From NCBI GenBank assembly GCA_039566865.1, contig CM076955.1, positions 19,761,501 through 19,825,500 on the forward strand: 64,000 bases of DNA, written 5' to 3'. Numbering within the stretch: the stretch's first letter is position 1; each line of letters starts with the position of its first letter. Made by a program: the position numbers and the translations under genes. The DNA comes from Aurelia coerulea (Eukaryota; Cnidaria; Scyphozoa; Semaeostomeae; Ulmaridae). The notes beneath the pieces are model-generated. The model did no database searches, was not told the DNA's origin, and was given only the letters and a program-made list of their open reading frames with translations. This document shows, in pieces, positions 1-10,300 of this stretch.

Positions 1-161
1 CAGACCCCAATCAAAAATTTGGCCAAGAACCCCCAAACCCCCATCCCACATGAGCTCAATTCAATTTCTGGAATAGAAACAAAGGCTTTAGCCTTGAATA
101 GTTGCATTTTTGGAACCGAAAAATCGAAACTGACAAGTTGTAAAGCAAAGAACTATAGTAT

Positions 162-508
162 CCCAGGGGGGACACTCGGCAGATACACATACGGGGGGGT
201 CAGTCCGAGAAATTTTCAGGAACCCCAAAAATATCAGTTTAGCTTCATCACAACCCAAAAATATCAGCTCAGTTTATACCTGGACATCTGTAAACGAACA
301 TAAATGATCCTGAAAAAATGCAAATTGAGGCCAGGGTTGCCTCTAAAGAACCCAGAAATATCATTTTCACAATATTTGATGCCCAAAAATATCAGAAACA
401 TAATTTCAATTTATTTGGACCCAAAAATATCACTTTCGGCAATATTCTGACCCAAAAATATCGGACTTACCTCCCCGTATGTGCATGTGCTGAGTGCCCC
501 CCCCTGGG
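162..508. mobile_element. MITE with CCCAGGGGGG ends (Mutator-like group)
   Basis: The element has terminal inverted repeats starting CCCAGGGGGGACACTC and ending GAGTGCCCCCCCCTGGG. It is flanked by a perfect 8-bp target duplication, TATAGTAT (154-161 and 509-516). Inside are about six copies of a CCCAAAAATATCA-like word. It has no coding capacity. The ends and the 8-bp duplication match the larger element at 41579-46644, which carries Mutator-like transposase remnants, so I place it in that group by inference. Confidence 0.8.
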
Positions 509-560
509 TATAGTATAGAGCTTCGCATACTGTTTTATGAAATCATAGTTGAAAAGTTTT

Positions 561-606
561 TAACTATAACTATAACTATAACTTATAACAATAACTATAA
601 CTATAT
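561..606. repeat. (TAACTA)n low-complexity repeat
   Basis: An imperfect array of TAACTA units between two transposons. No other feature is visible in it. Confidence 0.8.
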
Positions 607-682
607 ACTGTGCTATAGGCTGAGAGCCTGTCACAGATCTGTGGAGTGACTTCACCCTAGACAGACCATTGTACTGACCAGG

Positions 683-2798
683 CCCGGGGGGACCACTCCT
701 ATACTTTCCTATAGTATCATGCTCGTACAAAGGCTTAACATTTGCACCCTAAACGCTGACCTGTTTTAGCGAAATACATACCCTAATCGCGGACAATTTT
801 CATGAGAACATACCCTTTCCCGTGTCAAAATAGAACTTCTCTAATTCAGGTACCCTAATCCCGACAAGTCAGTTACGAAATTTGCTAATATTGCCGGTGT
901 GGTTTGAAAAGGAGAAACATGCTCTCGACTTCCTTCCCCATCTTATGCTGGCCTGATAAGTTCTTTGACTCAGGCGCGGTCTGGCCCGGGGGGCAAAGAG
1001 GCGATTGCCCCCCGGGCCCTCTGACATGTAAAATTTGAAAAAAATTACGGGCCCTTTTCGCAAAAGTTGGAAGAGAAAATTTATATAATTTGAATTTATG
1101 TGGAAGTTCATTATCACGTAGAAATAAAACAATGGTGACTACAGATAAGTTCTTAATCTCTGTAGACAGTTTCAGAGTACTATTTCTCTGAAACTTGTCT
1201 TTCTGCTAAATTTGAATTGGCCTATGAAATAAGAAAATTCAAAAGTGTTCTCTAATTAGCAGATGTCAGTCATTGTAGGACCCCGAATATGACTGTAATA
1301 CCTGCGGGTTACGTCAGTCTCATTCAATTAATAACAAACATTTTCTGGGACTTCATTGCATGGAGTCCCCCTGCCCCCTCTCTGTCCCATGAACCTGTGA
1401 GGACCTGAGACCATAAGAGCTTAAATATATAGTGATTCCTCCTGCTCCCCCTTTGCTCTCCCATGATTCCCATGACCTCCGTATAGGTTTTATATGGAAC
1501 CCCCATTGCACCATCAGCAAGGCATCTTTTAGGGAAATTTGAATAGTGGGCCAGACTAACCACGAGGGCCCAATTCCCGGGGCAAAAAGAGATGCGGGGT
1601 GTCCAAGTCAGACCGTCAGACCCAAAACTCGTAGACCAAAAGAAGTTTGTGTAGACCCAGACCAAAACTCTTAGGCTTGACGCAGTCCCAGAATGTTGAA
1701 AACAGTTTTGTGATAGACCCGACATGTTACATGATTAGACCCAAAACGTCAAAATAGACTAAAGTAGCATGTTCTCAGTCAATCACAAAACTATCAAGGT
1801 TTTCCTTGTCGCTAATGAGCTAATAGCAAGCATGATATCGGGAGATGCATTCTAAGAATCTTTCTTCATAAATTTTCCTCGTGCTCTGATTCATTGGATA
1901 ACTGTCATAAAACTATCAAAGTTTTCTTGTCGCTAATGGCAAGCATGATATTGGGTGATGCATTCTAAGCCAAAGTAAAGGGCGTGGCCCCAAAAATTTT
2001 TCTGGGGGCTTCGCCCCCAGCAGCCCCCTCATTTCAATGCCCTCCCATTAAATTTACCAGTGCCATGCCGCTGCGAAAAGAGATTTGTCATAGCTGCGCT
2101 AGCATCTAGTTTCTTGTTTCAGCAACCCCCAATGCGAATTTCGTTCCGACGGGCCTGGCCAATTCAATTTAGAGATTAAAGATACTACGATAAGAAATGT
2201 GCAATGAACAGCGCTGAGAGCGACTAGTTTCATTACTCTTATTTGCCACTCTGGCTTTTATTAACGTTTCCAAAGAAATTGTATTTTGGAGCCATGAAGA
2301 ACCATGAAGAACCATGATGGTATATTAGGATCTAAGTTAACTGTATGTAAACACGTTTGATTGAGATAAAGTACGAAACAATGGCACACAATGAGACAAT
2401 GGCATGGCATATATATTAATCAATAACTAATATCGACAATGTATCGACTTAAAGTGTTTAAGGTGATTTCTTTAGTGGGTATAGGGTAAAAAATTTATCT
2501 GCCACACCCTGAACCGGGCCCTTTTCGTTTGCTAGCCTCCCTACAACTATGGTGCCAGACCGCCCCTGCTTTGACTCGTTATGAATTCTTTTCTATAAAT
2601 CATGACTAAAATATCATTGTAGAACAATTTAAATTTATCAATTGCAGAAAAGTGCACCCTTTGTTTACATTTTGGTCGAATTGGCACCCCTAAACACGGG
2701 CCCGCGCGGGTCCGTGCCTACTTTCAAGAAAGGCACCCTTTCCCGCGCTTTTTTGTACGAGCATGATAACACATCAGGTGCCAAGTGGTCCCCCCGGG
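683..2798. mobile_element. Transposon with CCCGGGGGGACC ends, 8-bp TSD
   Basis: Termini are CCCGGGGGGACCACT and AGTGGTCCCCCCGGG, flanked by a perfect 8-bp duplication TGACCAGG (675-682 and 2799-2806). Near both ends are repeats of a GCACCCT/TACCCT word. About three quarters of its length is a second transposon nested inside (971-2568). No transposase-like ORF is visible. The end structure groups it with the elements at 162-508 and 41579-46644. Confidence 0.8.
971..2568. mobile_element. Nested hAT-type non-autonomous transposon
   Basis: It begins CAGGCGCGGTCTGGC and ends CCAGACCGCCCCTG. A perfect 8-bp duplication CTTTGACT flanks it (963-970 and 2569-2576). CAG...CTG termini with an 8-bp duplication are typical of the hAT superfamily. 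The short ORFs inside (for example 1324-1725 on the minus strand) do not resemble a hAT transposase. It inserted into the 683-2798 element and is therefore the younger of the two. Confidence 0.75.
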
Positions 2799-2842
2799 TG
2801 ACCAGGGAGATTGGTACTGACAGACCACTCGTGAAAAAATCA

Positions 2843-3122
2843 CTAAGTTGTTGTTGTTTGTTTTCGTTTCCTTATCTGTAGGATTTCAAATGATAACATC
2901 ACCATCATGGGTGATTCTTTGGTTATATCGAGGAATGACCTCCATGCGTTCAAGAAACACACAAGAAACTTTTTTCATAATGTTCTCCTTTGAAAAGGAC
3001 GAAAAACCATGATTTACTCTTGGCTGGGAGTTTGAAGAACGAGAAATGTTGCTTTTACTTGTGGGCAAAATTTTGATGAAAATTCGCAAACAATACTTCT
3101 TGATGTTGACAAAGCTGGCCAG
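2843..3122 (+). pseudogene. Remnant of a tandem LicD-like paralogue (5' region plus 3' flank)
   Basis: This segment is a diverged tandem copy of the region just upstream of the LicD-like gene (about 3158-3455). It includes the start context GAAATGTTGCT followed by ACTTGTGGGC. Directly after that start the similarity switches. Bases 3065-3116 match the flank 3' of the LicD-like gene (5007-5065; shared word TTCGCAAACAATACTT). The simplest reading is a tandem paralogue whose body was removed by deletion or unequal exchange. A short 87-codon ORF at 3046-3309 runs through it and is probably not a real gene. Confidence 0.55.
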
Positions 3123-3411
3123 ATGGATTTTTATTTATGTTTTTATGCACGAAGATGTCTATTATTATGGTTTGTTTTCGTTTGTTTCTAAAATTTCAAA
3201 TAATAACATCGTGTTGTTACTCGGGGTGATTCCTTGGTTATTCAGGAATGACCCGTCTCGAGTATTTGTTCATGTGTTCAAGAAACAATATGCTTCAATT
3301 TCTTTTTAATTCTCTCCATTGAAAAGGAAGGGCAGCCATGATTTCCTCTTGGCTGGAAGGCAGTATTTTGAAATCATTAGTCAATGGTGTATGTTGGTTG
3401 GATAACGTGAA

Positions 3412-4599
3412 ATGTTGCTGTTTTCCAATTTGGTTCGAAGATTTTACTTGTGGGCGAGAAGAAGATGGCAAGTAAGATTTGTGGTGATTGCTTGTGTTTG
3501 CATCTTGTTGTTCTATTTTTTGTTCTCGATAGAATTTTTTCGTGGAGATTTTATGGTGAAATCGAGACCTAATCTCGGGTCAAACGATCAGTCATCGTCA
3601 CCGCGTGAGAATGTTCTTGTTGAGAGAAGTATCGGAGAGAAACGTTTGGTCGAAATGGAAACAGGAACTTGGGGGAACTCTCCCAGACCAAAGTTTAGTG
3701 AAAACAACTTGAAAACTGAAGGCCATAATAGCCCCCACAGTCCGAGAAAATCTGGAGCTTCAACAGCTGTATGCGATAAAGAAACTTACAAAATTGCAGT
3801 AAAAGTTATTAACAAACACAACAGTAAGCCGAAGAGGAAAATGCGATATGGGCGGAACTGTAATAAATTCACCAAAGTAGATTGGCCTAACTGGACGATC
3901 AAATTTATTGAAGCCAACATAACACACAAATGTTTGAGACAAAAGTTTCCAAAATGGGTAAAACGAATTATTTTAGCTAATGGAACAATCATTAGCAAAG
4001 GTTGCACACGGCAAACTCAGAAATGCAGAGAACATTCGTATTTCAACTGGAAATTGAATGAAAGAATCAATTCACCCCCCTGTTGCTTGCAGCATGTTGT
4101 AGATATTTTTCGCAATACTGCCAATCTGCTTGATAAATACGGGGGTATGTATTTCTTATTTGCTGGCGGCCTAATTGGTTGGTACAGAAACAGATCGATT
4201 GTCCCTTACGACCACGATCTCGACGTCATAGTGGATCTGGATTTTTGGAAGTCAAGAAATTTCAAGAAGGTTCTAACAAACCTGGAGAAAAATAAAGGAT
4301 ATTTTGTGAAGAAATTAAGTTGGAATAAAATAAAGATATATTATAGCAAAACGAATCATAATTTCATAGACTTGTGGCCATTTGGCAGACATGGAGAAGA
4401 TGAAATTAAAATCAAATCATCGACGATCAAAATTCAAAAACTTGAAAATATTTTACCATTGAGGAGATCGACTTTTGAAGGTTTCAAGATTTGGGTGCCG
4501 AAAAATCCTGAGGCAGCTTTGAATTTAGAATATGGAAAAGGTTGGGAAACTGAACTGACTTGTAAAAAGATTGGAAAATATGGGAACTGTAAAACGTAA
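3412..4599 (+). CDS. LicD/fukutin-related-like nucleotidyltransferase-fold protein
   Basis: This is an intronless 395-codon ORF. A basic N-terminus (residues 1-20) and one hydrophobic segment (about 21-42) suggest a type II Golgi/ER membrane protein. Next come a polar stem and a cysteine-containing region. The LicD core holds GGLIGWYRNRS at about 251-261 and then VPYDHDLDVIV, with the acidic triad D267, D269 and D271. FIDLWPF lies near 317-323. Family knowledge: LicD domains (Pfam PF04991) move phosphocholine in bacteria and ribitol-phosphate in animal FKRP/fukutin. The substrate here cannot be told. The start was chosen because the first in-frame Met directly precedes the basic/hydrophobic anchor. 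The N-terminal half is not recognisable, so this is one of the many divergent LicD-like genes seen in marine invertebrates. Duplicated flanks on both sides show it arose in a tandem array. Confidence 0.85.
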   Translation: MLLFSNLVRRFYLWARRRWQVRFVVIACVCILLFYFLFSIEFFRGDFMVKSRPNLGSNDQSSSPRENVLVERSIGEKRLVEMETGTWGNSPRPKFSENNLKTEGHNSPHSPRKSGASTAVCDKETYKIAVKVINKHNSKPKRKMRYGRNCNKFTKVDWPNWTIKFIEANITHKCLRQKFPKWVKRIILANGTIISKGCTRQTQKCREHSYFNWKLNERINSPPCCLQHVVDIFRNTANLLDKYGGMYFLFAGGLIGWYRNRSIVPYDHDLDVIVDLDFWKSRNFKKVLTNLEKNKGYFVKKLSWNKIKIYYSKTNHNFIDLWPFGRHGEDEIKIKSSTIKIQKLENILPLRRSTFEGFKIWVPKNPEAALNLEYGKGWETELTCKKIGKYGNCKT

Positions 4600-4809
4600 A
4601 TGGTCATCGAAGAGGCACTTATATGCTCTCGCAGCTGCTGCGTAGCAGAAAGGAAACACCGAAGCTTTTGGCCGTACTAATCCAAGGCGAGAACCAAATC
4701 TCACAATTGTGTTGTCCCCCGAAGGGCGTTGGGGGGGGGGGCGCATTTCATTCCTTCAAAAATAGTACGAGAAATTGAGATTGAAAACAAAAGGGCTTTT
4801 GAAAACATC

Positions 4810-4984
4810 CAGAGACGTAGGAACCGGGGGGGGGGGCACTGGGGGCACGTGCTCCCAAGATTTTGCAATAAATAGAGAAGTGCCCTTTTATTTTTCAGGA
4901 AGTGCCCCTTCAGCTCAGTGAAAAAAGTGCCCTTGAAGTGTCGTATCGTGCCCCTCCAAGTTTGAGATGCTTCCTACGTCCCTG
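4810..4984. mobile_element. hAT-type MITE
   Basis: Ends are CAGAGACGTAGGAACC and TTCCTACGTCCCTG. A perfect 8-bp duplication AAAACATC lies at 802-809 of the 4-kb block (4802-4809) and 4985-4992. The element is G-rich at the left and carries GTGCCCCT-like repeats. It is non-coding. Confidence 0.85.
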
Positions 4985-5006
4985 AAAACATCGCAAGTTC
5001 AAACCC

Positions 5007-5065
5007 CAATGATAAAAGTTTTGATGAAAGTTCGCAAACAATACTTTTTGATGTTGACAAAGCTG
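5007..5065 (+). repeat. Copy of the LicD-gene flank shared with 3065-3122
   Basis: This short block is nearly identical to 3068-3122 (shared word TTGATGTTGACAAAGCTGG). It marks the 3' edge of the tandem duplication around the LicD-like gene. Confidence 0.6.
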
Positions 5066-5069
5066 GTTA

Positions 5070-5720
5070 ACTGAACAAAATTGCAAGCATTGTTCTGAGA
5101 AGCTCTGGAGTAGTCCTTGGAGATAGAGAAATAGACCACCAGCATGTTTTCATTGTACCGGTATAATTTCCATCAGAAAGTTGTAATCGTACAACCCCAG
5201 GAGACGCACAGGAAAATAATTTTTAATTCACATTGTACTTTCATATTCAAAATTTTTTAATATCAAATCTCAAAATCCTACGTTTCATTTATCCCCAGTT
5301 CTTGTATCTTTTGTGCAGACTAAATCGATTGGTCTCTTTCTACGTACAAAGTTCTACAGATTGAAAATCAAAACGTTTACTTTTCTCACAACGTGGGATA
5401 AATTTTTGTTAAAAAAAGGAATCAGGTCTCTAACAAGATAAAGTGTTTTCAGTTCTGAATAGAATAGGCGATTTCACGAGTGCCTTGAGGTGTATTCCCA
5501 AACAAAAAGCGCTGGATTTGTATCTGCTCTGCGGAGGAGATATCGAAAGAACGAAAATATTAAACTATTATTTTGATTTGATCGAGTGCGCTGAAGGTTT
5601 GAAATCTATTCATCAGAAATGTAAATCGCTGTCTTTTCGGAGACCGAAATAATTTAAGAAGCAAAATATCTTTCTCTTGATAAATGCATTTTCCTGTCTT
5701 GAAAAATATAGCGATAAAGG
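5070..5720. other. Intergenic, no gene seen
   Basis: AT-rich spacer. The ORF at 5443-5652 (69 codons) shows no motif I recognise. I see no RNA gene or promoter motif. Confidence 0.5.
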
Positions 5721-5724
5721 AATA

Positions 5725-6325
5725 TCTGTACATAAACAAGGGAAGACTTTGTAACACAACAGCATCAGTTGCTTCAATTGACACCTCAATTCAAAGCGAT
5801 TAGCGATCGCAGACAAAGGAATTCTCTCAACCAGTAATTCAAAGTAAGCAAAGCCGCAGAAGTTTCTCTGAAACCCAGGTAGCTAGCGCGCTCGTTGTGC
5901 ATTCCAGAAATTGTTTTCAAGAGCAAACAAGGGCATATATCGAAAGAAGAAGTATGTCTCTACACATCTGCATCGGGCATTTAATTTGTTTGGTTCAAAA
6001 GCCGATTGGGAGGCAATTCAGTTCTCTCATTTTTTGGGTGTAATTAAAACACTTGCTGCTCAACTTCTGAACCAAAGAAATAAAATGGCCGAGGTAAGAG
6101 TTTAGATATAGACCATCCTTCTTCTTTCGACCTATGCTCATGTTTGCTCTCAAACAATTTTTGGAATGCACAACGAGCGCGCTAGCTACCTGCTGGGTTT
6201 CAAAGGAACTTATGCGGCTTTGTCCGTTTTGAATTACTGGTTGAGCGTAATTATTTCGTCGGCAATCGCAACTCATGCTATTTTGTTACAAAATTTGTCC
6301 TTGTTTATGTACATAGCTTTAGTAC
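5725..6325. mobile_element. Foldback element, copy 1
   Basis: Two inverted arms (about 5725-5955 and 6105-6325) enclose a spacer of about 150 bp. The arms share words such as AATTACTGGTTGAG and AGCGCGCTAGCTACCTG with their reverse complements. The same family occurs as a foldback at 21013-21613, and a small fragment lies near 58210-58260. It is probably a non-autonomous DNA transposon with very long TIRs. The superfamily is unknown. Confidence 0.7.
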
Positions 6326-6519
6326 CTTTACCGTCTACTTCAACGTAAGTTTGAGATGAAGATCGCGGGAAATTTATAAAACAGAATGAATCTGGGAATC
6401 TGGGTCGACAAAACTGAATAGGATAAGCACGAAAATTGCACGACCTGAGTTTGTTTCAAAAATCTTGTTGAATTAGAGAGGTTTCAAAGATTGGGGTAAG
6501 TTAGCTGACCTTATCCTAG

Positions 6520-6882
6520 TAGAAGCCTTACAGTTTTTGGATCAGGTAGCCATGCATAACAGTAGCAAAAATAAGACTGCAATCGTCGTAGTTGACTATG
6601 CAACTGAACTGACAGCCGCTGAAACTACTGAAGCTACAATAACAACATCAATCCAATTCATTGAGCGATGGAGTAAAGCTCGGCAAGGCAAACAACTAAC
6701 AACTGCATCAACCGAATTCTAGCCCATTTCTTCTGATGTCCGGTGAATATTCTTCCAAAAGTCAATTTGCTTCCAGGTCGCGAGACGGATTCTGGCAATA
6801 TGGAGGGCCCCTTGAAAATCAGCACTTGCTGAAGGGCTACCCTCCCTAAATATATGAAATCAAATCAAATCAAATCAAATCT
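6520..6882 (+). mobile_element. 3' end of a non-LTR retrotransposon with (AAATC)n tail
   Basis: A short stretch ends in ATGGAGGGCCCCTTGAAAAT, then GGCTACCCTCCCTAAATATATG and a pure (AAATC)5 array (6857-6881). A microsatellite tail directly after a conserved 3' end is characteristic of CR1/L2-type LINEs. Upstream, a 61-codon ORF (6537-6722) may be the last coding remnant. Confidence 0.5.
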
Positions 6883-7378
6883 CTTAGACATTTTTAGATG
6901 CTCTACAATAGAGTCTGGATCCAGCGATTTTGGTCTGCACAGTTTTGGGTTCGACTGAGCTGCATTGGGAGTTCCTATCACTATTTTGCGCATTCGAAGA
7001 AATCGTTAGGTTACTGCCACATTTTTGCAAAATGCATTTTTCTGACTTGCCAAAGTTCTGCAGAAAAATATATCTTTCTGACTATTTCCTGCTATGAAAT
7101 ATTGCTCGAACCAGCAATCAACATTGAAACGGGGGGAAGGGGGGCAAAAATTCAATTTTTTCAACAGGGGTCCAACACTTTTGTAAGAGATTGTAGATGG
7201 TTTATTGTTAGACCAGCTCCCCTTAATAGGATTTCGTGTACAACAGCAAAACTAATTTGATCTGTAAATAAATTAATAGCAACTACAGCTAAAGTATCTG
7301 CTTAGAAATCTGCAATTTTTGCTTAGAAAATATAAGCATCTTAACAAATATGAGCTGAATCATTTCTGCAAAGCATAC
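6883..7378. other. Region 3' of the LMF2-like gene
   Basis: The last coding exon of the minus-strand LMF2-like gene should lie here or further left, because exon 19 ends at a splice donor (7379|7378). One weak candidate begins at about 7325 after TTCTAAG and runs to a stop within about 50 bases, but it shows no family similarity. The + strand ORF at 6898-7260 has no recognisable motif. Confidence 0.4.
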
Positions 7379-10300
7379 CTTGATGTAGAAAAGATTAAAG
7401 CTAAAAGCACCATATTAATCATCGTCCATGTTGGATCCCATTCGTGAATCCATGAGCGTAAACAAAGCAAAATATCATAAATTCTTCCACTGGGATTTTC
7501 AGGCCAAGGTCCATCCTGCAAAAGTTGCACTCGTGACATTATTCAATTATTGATTCAAATCAGCCGGTAGGCTCAACCTCAAGGGTCTTATATAGAAATA
7601 TTTGAAATTCATTTCAACCTAGACATGACATTTCGTCCCTTGTTTCCCTGCGTTCTTTGATTTGCTGATATCACTTACTCAATAGGGACTCATACCATTA
7701 CCCTTATAAAAGGGGCCCCCTGTTTCAAAATGGCCTAAACAAGCGGAAGTTCTCCTCCACTCAACAAAATCGCTTCAAAGTCTGATTTAAAGAGCTTCAA
7801 CATTAAAAAACAAACTTTTACTACGAAGAATAATGTTTTCCTGACCTACTAATCGCAAAATACATACCTTTCAAGCAGTAATCTTCCTCTATAGAAACAA
7901 AATAGATCCATCGCAGCTACAAGAGCTCTAGGCCGTATCAACCGTTTTTGGTATGCAACAACAACAACAGTTTTTAATCGTTCGTAATGTACAGTAGTTG
8001 TATGTAGCTTAACATTGCTTGTCTTTATATATTGACCATGGGTTAATCATTGTCTCTCGCTCCCCATGGTATCGTCTCTGTGGTGTTGTAGTATAGTAAT
8101 TAGAAAAATATAGTAGAAAGTAAGATGTTATTGCAATACTTTATATAAAAACAAATCCTGCAAAAGGAAGAATTTCCTCAGATATTTGCCAATACGTTCT
8201 AGAAGCTGGAGCTAGAAGGAACATTTTTACAGCTAATTGCAACTAATTACAGCTAACAGGAAAATTTTTGTCAAAAAGCTCTTGAATTCCAAAAGGACTC
8301 TTTCATGGCAGTCTTTCTGCAATACGCCTGAATTTCTAAATCCACAATCACATAAAATTTTAGACTCAACATTTTGAGATCTTACTCCAAATTTTGTATC
8401 AAATGATTTACTGGGCAAACTATCTGACCTAGGTTATCTCAAAAATAGTAAAACTGGATGATTTAGGTCAGGTTAAAATCAAAGTTAGCTCTCGAACAGT
8501 TCTTTTGTCGATACCTACACAAGGCAACATGGATCATGTTTTGGGTTGGTCGTGTTTTCTTGCTGGGATAATTTCACCGAAGTTTCAGGCATTTGAGCTG
8601 GAAGTAGCGATCAATTGGCAGCATTAAAAGCTGCAGTAGGGTTTGTGCTATTAGTCTTTTTGATTGGATACATTTTTGATTCACACTATAACTATATACA
8701 TCTAACGGGAGAGCAGGGGAGGTACTTGCTACGTTTCTCCAATCAATAGATTGAAACTAGCTGTTAATGAAGTTAAGTAAGTGCTGCTCTTGAAAATACT
8801 TACAGCTATCAGGCCATGATGAAATAAGAAATTCTTGACATCTTCGTTATCTTTTGTTAATGGTGGAGTGTATTCTGCTGGTTTGTTTCGCTTCCACCAT
8901 TTTTTAATTTTCCTACAAAACAGAATTTACAGAATCAGTGTGGGGTGAGTGTCCGAGCGGCTTGTACAGTTTCCGTCAGGTGACTGAAGTAAAGCTCGGT
9001 CGAGTGTGGTTCAACTCCGGATGGGTGACTTCTCGGAGGCCTGATTTCGCAACTCACTTCACCGTCCGTTGGAAGGGACGTTAAACTAGGGGTCCCATGC
9101 CTGGATGCGGCATGCATAGTGGGCTTAAATTAGCTTTAAAAAGCTAGCAATCCTTTCAGCCCACTCAAAATAAAATACAGGTGTATATTGCGAAAGGTGT
9201 ACGAGGTTTTTACAGAGTGATAGGCCCCTCAGATAGTACGCTAAAGTGCTGTCCTTGTTGATAAGTACGAGCGAGTGTAATAAGGCTGCTCACATACCTT
9301 GATTTTGCCAGGCCATCAGAAATGCTCGTTGTGTTCCTCGGCAGTTTCGTGTAATGATAAGAGTAAAGCGTGCTTTTAATAAACTTCGGTGGATGTTTAG
9401 GGAATGGATTTTTTCCAAGTAAAACTAAGACATCTGTTTTGTTGTTGAGTAGTTTATCGACGAGGTTGACAAACCATGCATTGTACTGGTAACTGCCAAG
9501 TGCCGCAAACCACATTTGCCAGTCCAATCTTGGTTGATGAGGAACTAAGAGAAAATAAACGCATTAGACGGCGAATTAACTGTTGGTAGGCCTCAAGAAA
9601 TCCTGGGAGCCAGATATCAATTCGAGGCAAATGATGCAAATCCCAGCACATCGAGAAATCTACACCATACCTATCTTGATGCAAGTACACGTACAAACTA
9701 TTTCATGCGGTGCTCAGAGCAATGCATGCTTTGGGGTTCAGCTCCAAATCATATCGAGGCGAATGAGGCATTTCAAAAGAACTGACGTCATTGTGAATAG
9801 GGTGTATGGTACTCTGCTCGAAGAAACAAAATCATAGAATCAATGCCGAGATTTTCGAATCTATTTTGATACATTTCTGTCTCAGGGTATAAACTGGATT
9901 CAAAAGGGCCAGGAACATTCAAAATATGTTGTGAAAATAGGGAATCTAAAATGCAACTCTTTTGGTTTGCAATGTAATGATTGTGATTGTAACGTAACTG
10001 CCATGCAGTGTAAGTCCCGCATATAGGAAACTCAAAATTTTGAATCAGGCTGTTTAGTTTCTTATATGTAACTAACTTCCCTTTTAATATGCAAGCTTTC
10101 CTCTATTAGACAGTATTTTAAACACTCTTGAACCATACTGAATACTTGCAAAGGTCTAAAGCAGTAAAGGTCTAAATTTATATGTAATGATGCATTATTC
10201 CATGTGTTTTAATATCAAATTTGAGTGATTGAAATAACAACCTTGATATTGCAATAAATCATACTGTCTAGTTTCTTATAAAGGAGAAAATATTTCTTAT

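Noticed and set aside
5443..5652. Small gene in the 5-kb spacer
   Set aside because: A 69-codon ORF with no motif, no neighbouring exons and overlapping open frames on the other strand.
8941..9025. tRNA gene
   Set aside because: A and B boxes are present, but the acceptor and anticodon stems do not form and the sequence continues into a SINE body with an A-rich tail.
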